Positions 1-9,121 of a stretch of DNA of 64,000 bases are shown one piece after another. Both the position numbers and the translations under genes were made by a program. The stretch comes from Gammaproteobacteria bacterium (GTDB lineage Bacteria; Pseudomonadota; Gammaproteobacteria; Burkholderiales; Rhodocyclaceae), in contig JAHJVE010000015.1 in NCBI GenBank assembly GCA_018828385.1, forward strand, positions 186,001 to 250,000. Reading direction: 5' to 3'. Numbering within the stretch: the stretch's first letter is position 1; each line of letters starts with the position of its first letter. The notes under the pieces were generated by a model, which was given only the letters and a program-made list of their open reading frames with translations, made no database searches and was not told the DNA's origin.

Positions 1-188
1 CCGCAGAGGTAGCGTTTCTCGCTGGCCGACCAGGCCAAGGCCGGACACGGCCCCTTTGTCTGGAGAAAACGCAGGCGGGCCAGCGGACAGGTTTCGAGCA
101 GACAGCACACGCCGCATCCGTTGCACGGCTCGCCTTCGGGTGGCTTGGCCGGTGCCTCGTAGTGGATGTGGATGGTCTGCGCGGGCAT
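1..188 (-). CDS. Cysteine-rich small protein, 3' part cut by the window edge
   Basis: The reading frame starts at an ATG at 188 and runs off the left edge, giving 62 visible residues. It begins MPAQTIHIHYEAP and then has a dense cysteine cluster (CNGCGVCC, followed by C at about residues 36, 50 and 62). The spacing resembles small YkgJ-like or ferredoxin-like metal-cluster proteins. It lies 10 bp downstream of the M23 peptidase gene on the same strand and could be co-transcribed. No function can be assigned from the fragment; iron-sulfur or zinc binding is an inference from the cysteines. Confidence 0.6.
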   Translation of the reverse strand, partial: MPAQTIHIHYEAPAKPPEGEPCNGCGVCCLLETCPLARLRFLQTKGPCPALAWSASEKRYLC

Positions 189-198
189 CGGGGCGCAG

Positions 199-1044
199 TT
201 AGCGGCCGGATAAAAACAGCTCGGGATCGACCGGAGTGTCGTTGAGGATGACCGCCCAGTGCAGGTGCGGGCCGGTGACGCGCCCGGTGGCGCCGACGGC
301 GCCGATGGCCTGGCCTTTTTTGACTGCCTGGCCGGCGCGCACAGCGGTGCGTGAAAGGTGCATGTAGGCGGTGATCAGGCCCTGGCCGTGGTCGATGAAA
401 ACGGTGTTGCCATTGAAAAAGTAGTTGCCGACATTGGCGACGACGCCGTCGGCCGGCGCCGTGACTGGTGCGCCAGCGCCGACGGCAACGTCGAGTCCGG
501 CATGCGGGTTGCGCGGCAGGCCGTTGAAAAAGCGGCGCAGGCCGAAGCGCGAGGAGAGCCGCCCTTTGGCCGGCAGTACGAAATCGGTGGCCGGCGCGGT
601 GGCCGAGAACTGGCGCTTGATGGCCTCGGTGACTTTTTGCTCGCGCTCGATTCTGGCCAGGTCCTCTTGGTTGGGCTCGACCTTGCGCTTGTCCTTGATG
701 GTCAGGCGTTGTTCCGGGTAATTCTTGATGGCGACGGCGATGCGCTTGGTTGCTACGGTCGACCCGAAAAAAACGCCAATTTCGAAATCACCGGGCAGGC
801 TGTCGAGCGGGATGCCGACCAGCGCAAACCAGTGGCCGTCAGCGCCGACGACGGCGATGGGCTGGTCGCCCCAGCGCGCCGTCGGCACGATGTCGCCGGC
901 CGGGCCGAGGTCGACGACGGCGATACCGCCGGGGACCGGAGCGTGGCGGGGCAGGGCGACGGTGCCGAGACTGGCTGCGGCGAGCAGGGCGCCGGCAAGA
1001 ATGCGGGTCAGCTTCAGAGTCGGGCGGCCTTGAAGGTGTTGCAC
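199..1044 (-). CDS. M23-family peptidoglycan endopeptidase (LysM-less, secreted)
   Basis: This 281-residue protein has an N-terminal hydrophobic signal segment (about residues 12-31), a beta-rich N-domain, a basic linker and a C-terminal LytM/peptidase M23 domain. The zinc-binding signature is complete: H181 and D185 in HAGLD, and H260-x-H262 in HLHW. Such enzymes cleave peptide cross-links in peptidoglycan in the periplasm. The ATG start overlaps the end of the upstream YpfJ-type gene by 31 bp, which suggests translational coupling. Residues 86-100 (GDFEIGVFFGSTVAT) are encoded by a copy of the 40-bp dispersed element read antisense, at the end of the N-domain and away from the catalytic site. 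The family call is firm; the exact substrate bond is not known. Confidence 0.88.
   Translation of the reverse strand: MQHLQGRPTLKLTRILAGALLAAASLGTVALPRHAPVPGGIAVVDLGPAGDIVPTARWGDQPIAVVGADGHWFALVGIPLDSLPGDFEIGVFFGSTVATKRIAVAIKNYPEQRLTIKDKRKVEPNQEDLARIEREQKVTEAIKRQFSATAPATDFVLPAKGRLSSRFGLRRFFNGLPRNPHAGLDVAVGAGAPVTAPADGVVANVGNYFFNGNTVFIDHGQGLITAYMHLSRTAVRAGQAVKKGQAIGAVGATGRVTGPHLHWAVILNDTPVDPELFLSGR
750..789 (+). repeat. 40-bp dispersed element, copy 1 (inside the M23 peptidase gene)
   Basis: TTGCTACGGTCGACC is followed by CGAAAAAAACGCCAA and a TTCGAAATC end. It is full length and read antisense to the gene. Confidence 0.8.
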
Positions 1045-1886
1045 TGGTTCATGTCGCCGCTTTCGAAACCTTTCCGGAACCAGCGAACGCGTTGTTCCGA
1101 GCTGCCATGGGTGAAGCTTTCCGGCACGATGCGGCCTTGTGCTTGTTGCTGCAGGCGGTCGTCGCCGATGGCCGAGGCGGCGGTCAGCGCCGCTTCGAGG
1201 TCGCCCGGTTCGAGCACGTTTTTCATGGTGTCGGTGCGTTTGCCCCAGACGCCGGCCAGGCAGTCGGCCTGCAGTTCCATGCGCACGGAGAGGGCGTTGG
1301 CTTCGCGCTCACTGACGCGTTGCTTGGTCTGATGCACCTTGTCGGCGATGCCGAGCAGGTTCTGCACGTGGTGGCCGACTTCGTGGGCGATGACGTAGGC
1401 CTGGGCAAATTCGCCGGGTGCCTTGAAGCGATCCTTGAGGTCACGGTAGAAGGCGAGGTCGATGTAAACCTTCTGGTCGCCCGGACAGTAGAACGGACCC
1501 ATGGCCGACTGGCCGGTGCCGCAGGCGGTCGGCGTGGCGCCGGTGAACAGCACGAGCTTGGGTTCCTGATACTGGCGGCCGTTGGCGCGGAAGACTTCGT
1601 TCCAGGTGTCTTCGGTCGAGGCCAGCACCTTGGAGACGAATTTGGCCATCTGGTCATCGGCTGGCGGGCGATGCGCTGGCGGCGCACTTTGTTCGATGGC
1701 CGGCAGGCCGCCGCCGCTCAGCATGTTGAGCACGGTCAGCGGATTGATGCCGAGAAAATAGCTGGCGACCAGCGCGATGGCGATGGTGCCCAGGCCCATC
1801 CGGCCGCCACCCAGACGCAGGCCACCGCCGCCACCGCCGCGGCGGTCCTCGAGGTTGTCGCTTTCGCGTTGGTCATCCATGCGCAT
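1014..1886 (-). CDS. YpfJ-type neutral zinc metallopeptidase
   Basis: This 290-residue protein belongs to the putative neutral zinc metallopeptidase family (YpfJ/KPN_02809). It has a glycine/arginine-rich N-terminus, one membrane segment at about residues 32-48 (IAIALVASYFLGI), and a soluble domain with the zinc motif HEVGHH at 168-173. Conserved family features FYCPGDQKVYID and the late QCNTF near the C-terminus are present. The protein is probably membrane-anchored with its catalytic domain outside the cytoplasm. The start at 1886 is preceded by an AAGGA-like ribosome site; a second ATG lies two codons in. It is separated from pyrF by 11 bp and overlaps the M23 gene downstream, so pyrF, this gene and the M23 gene may form one transcript. 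The physiological substrate is unknown. Confidence 0.87.
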   Translation of the reverse strand: MRMDDQRESDNLEDRRGGGGGGLRLGGGRMGLGTIAIALVASYFLGINPLTVLNMLSGGGLPAIEQSAPPAHRPPADDQMAKFVSKVLASTEDTWNEVFRANGRQYQEPKLVLFTGATPTACGTGQSAMGPFYCPGDQKVYIDLAFYRDLKDRFKAPGEFAQAYVIAHEVGHHVQNLLGIADKVHQTKQRVSEREANALSVRMELQADCLAGVWGKRTDTMKNVLEPGDLEAALTAASAIGDDRLQQQAQGRIVPESFTHGSSEQRVRWFRKGFESGDMNQCNTFKAARL

Positions 1887-1897
1887 GATCGGTGTCC

Positions 1898-2710
1898 TTA
1901 GCGGTACAGATTGATGGCGTCGCGGGTTTCGATTGCCACCCGGCGGGCGGCTGCGGCAAATCCGTCGTCCTTGCCGGCATAGAGAATGGCGCGCGACGAA
2001 TTGATCATCAAGCCGGTGGCATTGGCGGTACGGCCGGCCTTGACGGTGGCTTCGATGTCGCCGCCCTGGGCGCCGATGCCCGGGACGAGGAGCGGCACGT
2101 CGCCGATGATTTCACGGACGCGGGCGATCTCGGCCGGAAAGGTGGCGCCGACGACGAGGCTGATCTGGCCGCTGGTGTTCCACTCGTGCGAGGCCAGGCG
2201 GGCGACGCGTTCGTAGAGTTTTTCGTCGCCGACGTCGAGAAATTGCAGGTCCGAGCCGCCCGGATTGGAGGTCCGGCACAGGAGGATGACGCCCTTGTCC
2301 GGGTAGGCCAGATAGGGATCGACCGAATCGCGGCCCATGTACGGATTGACCGTGACGGCGTCGGCTTGGTAGCGCTCGAAGGCTTCTACGGCGTATTGCT
2401 CGGCGGTCGAGCCGATGTCGCCACGCTTGGCATCGAGAATGACCGGGATGCCGGGATGCTTTTCGTGGATGTGGACGATCAGCGCTTCGAGCTGGTCTTC
2501 GGCGCGACGGGCGGCGAAGTAGGCGATCTGTGGCTTGAAGGAGCAGACGAGGTCGGCCGTGGCGTCGACGATGGCGGCGCAGAACTCGAAAATCGCGTCA
2601 TTGCGGCCCTGGAGGTGAGCCGGGAACTTGGCTGGATCGGGATCGAGGCCGACGCAGAGCAGCGAGTCGTTCTTTTGCCAGGCGGCGGCCAGTTGCTTGA
2701 TGAAGGTCAT
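1898..2710 (-). CDS. pyrF: Orotidine 5'-phosphate decarboxylase
   Basis: This 270-residue enzyme catalyses the last step of de novo UMP synthesis, OMP to UMP plus CO2, in the cytoplasm. The sequence matches the longer class of OMP decarboxylases found in many Proteobacteria and Actinobacteria. The catalytic D-x-K-x-x-D tetrad region is DAKRGDIG at residues 93-100. The substrate phosphate loop is seen as the C-terminal [11 protein letters not shown]. Its ATG overlaps the TGA of the upstream methyltransferase gene (ATGA), so the two are likely translated from one message. Nothing in the sequence suggests loss of function. Confidence 0.95.
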   Translation of the reverse strand: MTFIKQLAAAWQKNDSLLCVGLDPDPAKFPAHLQGRNDAIFEFCAAIVDATADLVCSFKPQIAYFAARRAEDQLEALIVHIHEKHPGIPVILDAKRGDIGSTAEQYAVEAFERYQADAVTVNPYMGRDSVDPYLAYPDKGVILLCRTSNPGGSDLQFLDVGDEKLYERVARLASHEWNTSGQISLVVGATFPAEIARVREIIGDVPLLVPGIGAQGGDIEATVKAGRTANATGLMINSSRAILYAGKDDGFAAAARRVAIETRDAINLYR

Positions 2711-3891
2711 GCGACGTCCTTGTGCTTTTCAGACGGTAAATAACGGGAGAATTTTTCCGGCAGCAGGCAATTCTGCAGGCTGCGCTGGGTGAACAGGAAG
2801 CGGCCGTCGCAGACGAAGCCGAGTTGTTGCCAGTCCACTTCCTTGTTGAGCAGCATCGTGCATTCGATCAGGTCGCGGCGGGCGATGCGCGTGTTCTTGG
2901 GGAACAGGGCGAGGATGGCGCCATCGAAAGCGTTGCAGTCGTGGAGGAAGAACGGTTCCTGGCGGCGGGTGCGGCTATTGACGTAAATGCGCGGATGGAT
3001 GCTGATCGGGAAATGCCGGCCCCACTGCCACCAGTTCGACTCGTCGAAGGGTTTGACGCGGCGGGCGAGCAGCTCGGCCTTGTGCTTGTCGAGGTGCGGA
3101 TGCTTGATGCCGTAAAGCATGCGCCGCGTTTCGCCGGTTTCCATGGTCTTCGAGCAGACGAATTCCATGTTGCCCTTGGGGTGGGTGAAAATCTGATCGG
3201 CCCCGGATACCGCGCCGACCTTGACGGTGAACAGGTCGGAAAAGCGGATGGCGTGATCGTCGCGCAGGAACATCAGTTGGCCGTCCACCTCCGTGAAGCG
3301 TCGTCCATCGGCCATGTGCCGGTCTGTGCGGCCTTTTTCGAAGCGGAAGATGGCGCAATTCGGCGTGTGCTCACCGAAAACGCGAACGTCGCCGGTTTCG
3401 TAAAAATGCGTGATGCTGCCTTGCTCGAACAACCAGCGATTGAGTTTGCGGGCGGCTGTTAGTTTGATGAATTCGCGCGGCACGATGAAAACCAGCTCGC
3501 CGCCCGGCTTCAGGTGGCGGATGCACTTTTCGATGAAGAACAGGAAAAGGTTGCTGCGCGCATCGAACAATTCCGATTTCAGCCGTTTTTTCGTGTTGAC
3601 CGTAACATCCTGAAAACGCACGTAGGGCGGGTTGCCGATGATGCTGTCGAACTGCTCGCTGAGCGGGTAGGCAAAAAAATCGCGAACCAGCGCACCTTCC
3701 GGGGCGACGCGCGGGTCGACCTCGATGCCGACGCAATCGGCCTGGCGTGCCTTCAATTCGTTGAAGAAGGCGCCATCACCAGCCGATGGCTCCAGCGTCC
3801 GCCCTTTGTTTGTGCACAGGTCGAGCATGAAGGCCACCACATTGGGCGGCGTGAAAACCTGGCCGAGTTGTTCGACGTCGCGCTCTGCCAC
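2707..3891 (-). CDS. Orphan adenine-specific (N6) DNA methyltransferase
   Basis: This 394-residue class I SAM-dependent DNA methyltransferase has motif [10 protein letters not shown] at residues 34-42 (SAM binding), the acidic motif II GIEVDP at 55-60, and the catalytic motif IV NPPY at 87-90, which is typical of N6-adenine methylation. The gamma-like order (motif I before IV, target recognition region C-terminal) resembles TaqI/Eco57I-type enzymes. The start is GTG at 3891. No restriction endonuclease or specificity subunit is adjacent; the neighbours are pyrF (ATGA overlap) and a DUF924 gene, so it is probably a solitary or housekeeping methylase. Residues 95-107 ([12 protein letters not shown]) coincide with a copy of the dispersed 40-bp element just after the catalytic motif. 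The recognition sequence cannot be read from the protein. Confidence 0.88.
   Translation of the reverse strand: MAERDVEQLGQVFTPPNVVAFMLDLCTNKGRTLEPSAGDGAFFNELKARQADCVGIEVDPRVAPEGALVRDFFAYPLSEQFDSIIGNPPYVRFQDVTVNTKKRLKSELFDARSNLFLFFIEKCIRHLKPGGELVFIVPREFIKLTAARKLNRWLFEQGSITHFYETGDVRVFGEHTPNCAIFRFEKGRTDRHMADGRRFTEVDGQLMFLRDDHAIRFSDLFTVKVGAVSGADQIFTHPKGNMEFVCSKTMETGETRRMLYGIKHPHLDKHKAELLARRVKPFDESNWWQWGRHFPISIHPRIYVNSRTRRQEPFFLHDCNAFDGAILALFPKNTRIARRDLIECTMLLNKEVDWQQLGFVCDGRFLFTQRSLQNCLLPEKFSRYLPSEKHKDVA
3573..3609 (-). repeat. 40-bp dispersed element, copy 2 (inside the DNA methyltransferase gene)
   Basis: CCGATTTCAGCCGTTTTTTC then GTGTTGACCGTAACATC. It is sense to the gene, encoding [12 protein letters not shown]. 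Confidence 0.65.
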
Positions 3892-3896
3892 TGCGA

Positions 3897-4481
3897 TCAG
3901 AAACCGCTGCCCGGCTGGGCCAGGTAGTCCGTTTCGGCGGCGCTCGAGGCCCGGCCCAAAGCGGCGTTGCGGTGCGGGAAACGCCCGAAACGGACGATCA
4001 CGTCCCGATGGCGATGGGCGTAATCGAGGTTGGCGGCTGTTTCGGGATATTCGTCAGCGAGAGCGGTGAACAGGGCGATGGAGCGTTTCTGGTCGGCCAG
4101 CGCCTCGCTGTGCTCAAAGGGCAGGTAGGCGAAAACGCGCTGAACGGGCAGTAGCTGGCGATCCCAGCCTTGTTCGATGACGTGCCGGGCCAAAACCAGC
4201 GCGGCGGCATCGCCGGCAAAGGCGCGGGCCGTGTTGCGGAAAAGGTTGCGTGGAAACTGGTCGAGCAGGATGAGCAGTGCCAGCGCGCCTGACGGACTGG
4301 TTGCCCAATCCTCCCGTTGTCCGGCGATGGCCGCTTCGACCTCGGGTAAAAAACGGGCGCGAATCCGGGCGTCGAGTGCATCGTCCTTGCGAAACCAGGC
4401 GGCACGCGCCTGACCGTAGTCGGCGGCGTCCGGTGCGCCGAACCAGAAGGCAAGAACGTCATCGACCATGGCCGGGTGCAT
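3897..4481 (-). CDS. DUF924 family protein
   Basis: This 194-residue soluble protein has the DUF924 hallmarks: an N-terminal VLAFWFG, a W-rich segment (AAWFRKDDALDARI), and the central LILLDQFPRNLFRNTA followed by YLPFEHSE. The family is all-helical and TPR-like, and its biochemical role is unknown. The ATG at 4481 overlaps the glnS stop codon (ATGA), so translation is coupled to glnS; an in-frame ATG four codons later is a possible alternative start. It is followed after 5 bp by the methyltransferase gene. The family is confidently recognised but no function is assigned. Confidence 0.85.
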   Translation of the reverse strand: MHPAMVDDVLAFWFGAPDAADYGQARAAWFRKDDALDARIRARFLPEVEAAIAGQREDWATSPSGALALLILLDQFPRNLFRNTARAFAGDAAALVLARHVIEQGWDRQLLPVQRVFAYLPFEHSEALADQKRSIALFTALADEYPETAANLDYAHRHRDVIVRFGRFPHRNAALGRASSAAETDYLAQPGSGF

Positions 4482-6280
4482 CAGCTTGCCTTGCCCCACG
4501 AATCCTTGAGCGTGACGGCCCGGTTGAAGACCGGCGCGCCAGGCTTCGAATCGACGCGGTCGGCGACGAAGTAGCCGTGGCGTTCGAACTGGAAGCGCTC
4601 TTCCGGCTTGGCATCCTTCAGGCAAGCTTCGAGCTGGGCGGTGATGGTCTGGGCGGAGTCGTTGTTCATGTCGTCGAGGAAATCGCGCTCGAGGTCCGGG
4701 GCGTCGCCTTCGCGCCGGGCGCCGGGGGCGGGCACCTTGAACAGGCGCTCGTAGAGGCGGATTTCGGCGGCGTAGGACTGGGCGGCAGAGACCCAGTGCA
4801 GATTGCCCTTGACCTTGACGCTGTCGGCGCCCGGCGTGCCGGATTTGGTTTCGGGCAAATAATTGCAGTGCACCGCAGTGATTTTCCCGTTTTCATCCTT
4901 GTCGCAGCCCGTGCATTCGACCACGTAGCCGTAGCGCAGGCGCGCCATGTTGCCGGGGAACAGGCGGCGAAAGCCCTTGCTCGGGACTTCCATGAAGTCT
5001 TCGCCTTCGATCCACAGTTCGCGGCTGAAAGGCACTGTGCGCTGGCCGAGTTCCGGGTGCAACGGGTGATTCGGCGCGTGGCACTCCTCGACTTGCCCTT
5101 CCGGGTAGTTGTCGATGATCAGTTTGACCGGGTCGAGGACGGCAATGCGGCGCTGGTCGGACTCGTTCATGACCTCGCGCATGGCGTCTTCGAACAGCAC
5201 GTAGTCGATCAGCGAGTCGTTCTTGGTAACGCCAACGCGTTCCATGAACAGGCGGAAACCCTCGGCCGAATAGCCACGGCGGCGGGCGCCGACGAGGGTC
5301 GGCATGCGCGGATCGTCCCAGCCGCTGACGTGTTTTTCATCGACGAGCTGGATCAGCTTGCGTTTGCTCAAAACCACGTAGGTCAGGTTGAGGCGCGAGA
5401 ACTCGATCTGCTGCGGCAGCGGGCGCTGGAGCAGGCCGGCTTCGGCCAGACGCTCGAGCAGCCAGTCGTAGAACGGACGCTGATCTTCAAATTCGAGCGT
5501 GCAGATCGAGTGCGTGATGTTTTCCAGCGCATCCTCGATCGGGTGGGCGAAGGTGTACATCGGATAAACACAGTACTTGTCACCGGTGTTGTGGTGCGTA
5601 GCGTGGCGGATGCGGTAGATGGCCGGGTCGCGCAGGTTGATGTTCGGTGCGGCCATGTCGATTTTGGCGCGCAGGATGTGGGCGCCATCGGCGAATTCGC
5701 CGGCCTGCATGCGCTTGAACAGGTCCATGTTCTCGGCGACCGGGCGGTCACGGAAAGGAGAGTTCTTGCCGGGCTGGGTCAGCGTGCCGCGATTGGCCCG
5801 CATTTCGTCGGCCGACTGGCTATCGACGTAGGCGTGGCCGGCGGCGATGAGTGCTTCGGCGCATTGCAACATCCAGTCGAAATAATTCGAGGCGTAGTAA
5901 AGATTGGTTTCGCCATCCTTTTCCCACGAGCAGCCGAGCCATTTGACGGCGTCGATGATCGAATCGACGTATTCCTGGTCTTCCTTCTCCGGGTTGGTGT
6001 CGTCGAAACGCAGGTGGCAGCGGCCGTCGTATTGCTGGGCGAGGCCGAAATTGAGCAGGATGGACTTGGCGTGGCCGAAATGCAGGTAGCCGTTCGGCTC
6101 GGGCGGAAAGCGGGTGCGCAGTTTGGCCGGGTCGAGCGGTCCGGCCGCATGGTCAGCCGCGGTGCCAGGATGGCCGGCCCAGTGGCGCTGGGCGTGCTTG
6201 CCGGCGGCGAGGTCGGTTTCGACGATATTCCGGATGAAATTGGCAGCGGGGGCGTTGGGCGCGGGGTGTTCTTTGGACAT
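4481..6280 (-). CDS. glnS: Glutaminyl-tRNA synthetase
   Basis: This 599-residue class I aminoacyl-tRNA synthetase charges tRNA-Gln with glutamine. The HIGH-type signature is LHFGH at residues 66-70 within PEPNGYLHFGHAK. The KMSKS-type loop reads VLSKRK at about residue 310. The C-terminal beta-barrel anticodon-binding region (GTPGADSVKVKGNLHWVSA) is complete. Its length is slightly above the 550-560 of gamma-proteobacterial GlnS because of an N-terminal extension of about 40 residues. It heads a likely minus-strand unit with the DUF924 gene, the methyltransferase, pyrF and the peptidases, all with overlaps or gaps below 15 bp. A TAAAAT box on the minus strand at about 6318-6323 may be part of its promoter. 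Confidence 0.96.
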   Translation of the reverse strand: MSKEHPAPNAPAANFIRNIVETDLAAGKHAQRHWAGHPGTAADHAAGPLDPAKLRTRFPPEPNGYLHFGHAKSILLNFGLAQQYDGRCHLRFDDTNPEKEDQEYVDSIIDAVKWLGCSWEKDGETNLYYASNYFDWMLQCAEALIAAGHAYVDSQSADEMRANRGTLTQPGKNSPFRDRPVAENMDLFKRMQAGEFADGAHILRAKIDMAAPNINLRDPAIYRIRHATHHNTGDKYCVYPMYTFAHPIEDALENITHSICTLEFEDQRPFYDWLLERLAEAGLLQRPLPQQIEFSRLNLTYVVLSKRKLIQLVDEKHVSGWDDPRMPTLVGARRRGYSAEGFRLFMERVGVTKNDSLIDYVLFEDAMREVMNESDQRRIAVLDPVKLIIDNYPEGQVEECHAPNHPLHPELGQRTVPFSRELWIEGEDFMEVPSKGFRRLFPGNMARLRYGYVVECTGCDKDENGKITAVHCNYLPETKSGTPGADSVKVKGNLHWVSAAQSYAAEIRLYERLFKVPAPGARREGDAPDLERDFLDDMNNDSAQTITAQLEACLKDAKPEERFQFERHGYFVADRVDSKPGAPVFNRAVTLKDSWGKAS

Positions 6281-6342
6281 GGGGGCTGTTCGGGGATGTG
6301 TTGAGCCACAAAACCCCGATTTTACCAGCCGCAGCCCCCGGA

Positions 6343-7914
6343 TCAGGCGTGCACGATGCCGAAAATCATGAAGTAGATCATCGCCGCCATCAGAGCCGAT
6401 GCAGGCACGGTGATGATCCAGGCCGCGGCGATCTTGAACAGGGCCGAGCGCTTGACCAGTTCGTGGCGATAAACGCGGCGCATTTGCTTGCGTTCGAACT
6501 TCGACAGGTTGGCCTGGGCGGTGTGTGCCTTCAGCTGGGCGAGCATTTCCTGTTTTTGCTCGACGCTGGCCTTGGTGAAGCGGTCAAGGAAGGCTTCGAC
6601 GACCTCCTTGTCGGCCCCCGGGTGATGCTCCTTGATTTCCTCGATCATCTTCGAGTAGTTGGTCTTGATGAACTCGCGCAGGAAGCCGACGCCGAAGACG
6701 CCACCGAGCGCGATGTGCGTCGAGCTGACCGGCATCCCCAGCTGGGAGGCGACGATGACGGTGACGGCGGCGGACATGGCGATACAGAAGGCGCGCATCT
6801 GGTCGAGTTCGGTAATCTCGCTGCCGACCGTGCGAATCAGCTTGGGGCCGTAAAGGGCGAGGCCGATGGCAATGCCGATGGCACCGACCAGCATGACCCA
6901 CAGCGGAATGGCGGCCTTGCTCGACATCTGGCCGTGCATGACGGTGTCGGCAATGGCAGCGAGAGGGCCGATGGCGTTGGCGACGTCATTGGCGCCGTGG
7001 GCAAAGCTGAGCAAGGCCGCGGCAAAGATCAGCGGGATGGTGAACAGCGAATTGATGCTTTCCTTGTCGTTGCTGAGGCGGATGGCGCGGCGACGCACCC
7101 AGCCCGCGACCAGCCACCAGGTGGCCAGGCCGATGAGGACACCGATCAGGCTGGCCTTGAGGAAGTCGACCTTCCAGAGATGTTTCAGCCCCTTGAGGAT
7201 CAGGTAGGTCGAGAAAGCTAGCGCCATGAGGCCGATCAGGATGGGGACGGTACGCCGGGCGGCGGCGATCATGTCGCTCTTGTAGGTGATCGAATGCTTG
7301 ATCCAGAACAGGAAGCCGGCCGCAATCGCGCCGCCGAGCACCGGGGAAATGATCCAGCTGGCGACGATGCCGGTCATCGTCCCCCAATTGGCCGCACCCA
7401 TGCCGCCGGACGCGATGCCAGCGCCGAGGACGGCGCCGACGATGGAGTGGGTGGTCGACACCGGCGCCCCGATCGCCGTCGCGAAGTTGAGCCAGAGCGC
7501 CCCGGCCAGCAGTGCGGCGGTCATCATCCAGATGAAGCGATTGCTGTCGGCAATGGCAGAGGCATCGATGATGCCGCCGCGGATGGTCGACACCACATCG
7601 CCACCGGCGACCAGAGCGCCGGCCATTTCGAAGATGGCTGCGATGATGATGGCGCCGGCCATGGAAATGGCCCGTGAACCGACGGCCGGGCCGACATTGT
7701 TGGCGACGTCGTTGGCGCCGATATTCATCGCCATGTAGCCGCCGATCATGGCGGCGACGACGAGCATGATGCCCTGTGTGCCGGTGACGCCGACGCCGAG
7801 CGCGGTGTAGATCATGATGCAGACGACAAAGAGCAGGCCGATGCCGAGTCGGCTGAATTCACGCTGGCCGCGCTTGGTTGCTTTCTCGATGTCGGCGAAG
7901 TCTTGCAGTTCCAT
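6343..7914 (-). CDS. Low-affinity inorganic phosphate transporter, Pit family
   Basis: This 523-residue integral membrane protein of the PiT family imports phosphate (often as a metal-phosphate complex) with a proton or cation. The two inverted family signatures are present: GANDVANNVGPAVGSRA in the first half and GANDVANAIGPLAAI in the second, each followed by conserved helices. The soluble part is a large cytoplasmic loop plus a segment between residues about 430 and 490 rich in charged residues. A final hydrophobic helix (ALFKIAAAWIITVPASALM) closes the protein. No phoU-like partner gene is adjacent. It is transcribed in the same direction as glnS but separated by 62 bp. Ion specificity cannot be decided from sequence. 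Confidence 0.93.
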   Translation of the reverse strand: MELQDFADIEKATKRGQREFSRLGIGLLFVVCIMIYTALGVGVTGTQGIMLVVAAMIGGYMAMNIGANDVANNVGPAVGSRAISMAGAIIIAAIFEMAGALVAGGDVVSTIRGGIIDASAIADSNRFIWMMTAALLAGALWLNFATAIGAPVSTTHSIVGAVLGAGIASGGMGAANWGTMTGIVASWIISPVLGGAIAAGFLFWIKHSITYKSDMIAAARRTVPILIGLMALAFSTYLILKGLKHLWKVDFLKASLIGVLIGLATWWLVAGWVRRRAIRLSNDKESINSLFTIPLIFAAALLSFAHGANDVANAIGPLAAIADTVMHGQMSSKAAIPLWVMLVGAIGIAIGLALYGPKLIRTVGSEITELDQMRAFCIAMSAAVTVIVASQLGMPVSSTHIALGGVFGVGFLREFIKTNYSKMIEEIKEHHPGADKEVVEAFLDRFTKASVEQKQEMLAQLKAHTAQANLSKFERKQMRRVYRHELVKRSALFKIAAAWIITVPASALMAAMIYFMIFGIVHA

Positions 7915-8088
7915 GTTTTCTCCCCAGCCCCTCGTGCCGGGCCAGCATTTGATCGGTTGCGCCTTGTTGTTTTGGACGGCGCTTGAGTAACAAAGGCGCT
8001 ATTTTGACATTGATGTTGCACTTTTGTGACAGGCGGTCATGTTTTGCTTCACGGTCCGGGGCGTTAGAATCGGGGCAAAGGAGACGGC

Positions 8089-8478
8089 ATGAATGCTATC
8101 GGTTTGATCGCGGTGGGATGCGGGGCGGCGCTGGGCGCCTGGGTTCGCTGGTTGCTGGGCTTGGCCCTGAATCCGCTGTTCATTGCCCTGCCGCTCGGCA
8201 CGCTGGCGGCGAACCTGGCGGGCGGCTATCTGGTTGGCGTCGCCGTCGGCGTGTTCCACATGAACACGCATTTTCCGATGGCCTGGAAGCTGTTTGCGAT
8301 TACCGGCTTTCTCGGCGGGCTGACGACCTTTTCCACTTTCTCGGCCGAAGTCGTCGAACGCCTGCTCGCCGGCCAGCCGGCCCTGGCCATCGGCCTCGCC
8401 ACGGTGCATCTGGCCGGCTCGCTGACGGCGACCTATCTGGGCTTGCTGTCGGTCGGGGCGACGCGCATCTGGACCTGA
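8089..8478 (+). CDS. crcB: Fluoride efflux channel CrcB/FluC
   Basis: This 129-residue, four-helix membrane protein forms a dual-topology dimeric fluoride channel in the family. The diagnostic GFLGGLTTFSTF stretch lies at about residues 76-87, and the conserved N-terminal GAALGAWVRW and GTLAANLAGGYLVG are present. The gene is monocistronic between divergent or convergent neighbours, with a good ribosome site (GGAGA) seven bases before the ATG. I looked for a fluoride riboswitch in the 79 bases upstream and did not see one. Family assignment is firm. Confidence 0.93.
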   Translation: MNAIGLIAVGCGAALGAWVRWLLGLALNPLFIALPLGTLAANLAGGYLVGVAVGVFHMNTHFPMAWKLFAITGFLGGLTTFSTFSAEVVERLLAGQPALAIGLATVHLAGSLTATYLGLLSVGATRIWT

Positions 8479-8497
8479 GCGGCGGCTTGGCGAGTTC

Positions 8498-9115
8498 TCA
8501 GACGACGTAAAAGAGGATCGCGATGAAGTGCATCAGGCTGCCGGCGATGACGAACAGGTGCCAGATGCCGTGCCAGTGCCGGAAACGTTCGTCGAAGGCA
8601 AAGAAGACGATGCCGACGGTGTAGAAGATGCCGCCGGTGGCCAGCCAGAGAAACCCGGCCAGGCCGAGGCTGGCCAGCAACGGCTCGATGGCGACCAGCA
8701 CGATCCAGCCCATGACGGCATAGATGATCAGCGACAGGACGCGCGCTTCGGAGCGTGGCTTGATTTCCTGCAGCATGCCGATGACGGCCAGCGTCCACAC
8801 GATGCCGAACAGCCACCAGCCCCACGGACCGCGCAGGCTGATCAGGCAAAATGGCGTGTAGCTGCCGGCAATGAGCAGGTAGATCGAGAGGTGGTCGAGC
8901 TTGCGCAGGATGCGCTTGAACGGCCCACGGACGCTGTGATAGATGGTCGAGATGCTGTACAGCATGACCAGCGTGACACCGTACACCACCACGCTGATGG
9001 TCTTGACGGCGTCGCCACTGAGCGCGGCGGCGACGATCAGCCAGATCGCGCCGGTCAGGGCCAGCAGGGCGCCAAACAGGTGGGTCCAGGCGTTGAAGCG
9101 TTCTCCGTGGTACAT
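8498..9115 (-). CDS. Hemolysin III family (PAQR-like) membrane protein
   Basis: This 205-residue protein has seven predicted membrane helices and conserved features of the bacterial HlyIII/YqfA branch of the PAQR family: NAWTHLFGA near the N-terminus, STIYHSV after helix 2, LDHLSIYLLIAGSYTPF, and a C-terminal His-rich HWHGIWHLFV. These polar and histidine residues form the metal site of the family. Members are linked to membrane homeostasis; the haemolytic activity implied by the name is not established for most. It is convergent with crcB (19 bp gap) and lies 6 bp downstream of the hemerythrin gene, with which it may be co-transcribed. Confidence 0.9.
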   Translation of the reverse strand: MYHGERFNAWTHLFGALLALTGAIWLIVAAALSGDAVKTISVVVYGVTLVMLYSISTIYHSVRGPFKRILRKLDHLSIYLLIAGSYTPFCLISLRGPWGWWLFGIVWTLAVIGMLQEIKPRSEARVLSLIIYAVMGWIVLVAIEPLLASLGLAGFLWLATGGIFYTVGIVFFAFDERFRHWHGIWHLFVIAGSLMHFIAILFYVV

Positions 9116-9121
9116 CGCCGG

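Noticed and set aside
4277..6304. A 675-codon open frame antisense to glnS, and similar long frames antisense to hrpA (12234-14384)
   Set aside because: They mirror GC-rich third-position bias of the real genes, have no recognisable domains or ribosome sites, and glnS and hrpA are unmistakable on the other strand.
8010..8088. Possible fluoride riboswitch upstream of crcB
   Set aside because: The conserved GGNGAUGG and CUG pseudoknot pieces of the crcB motif are not present in this leader.
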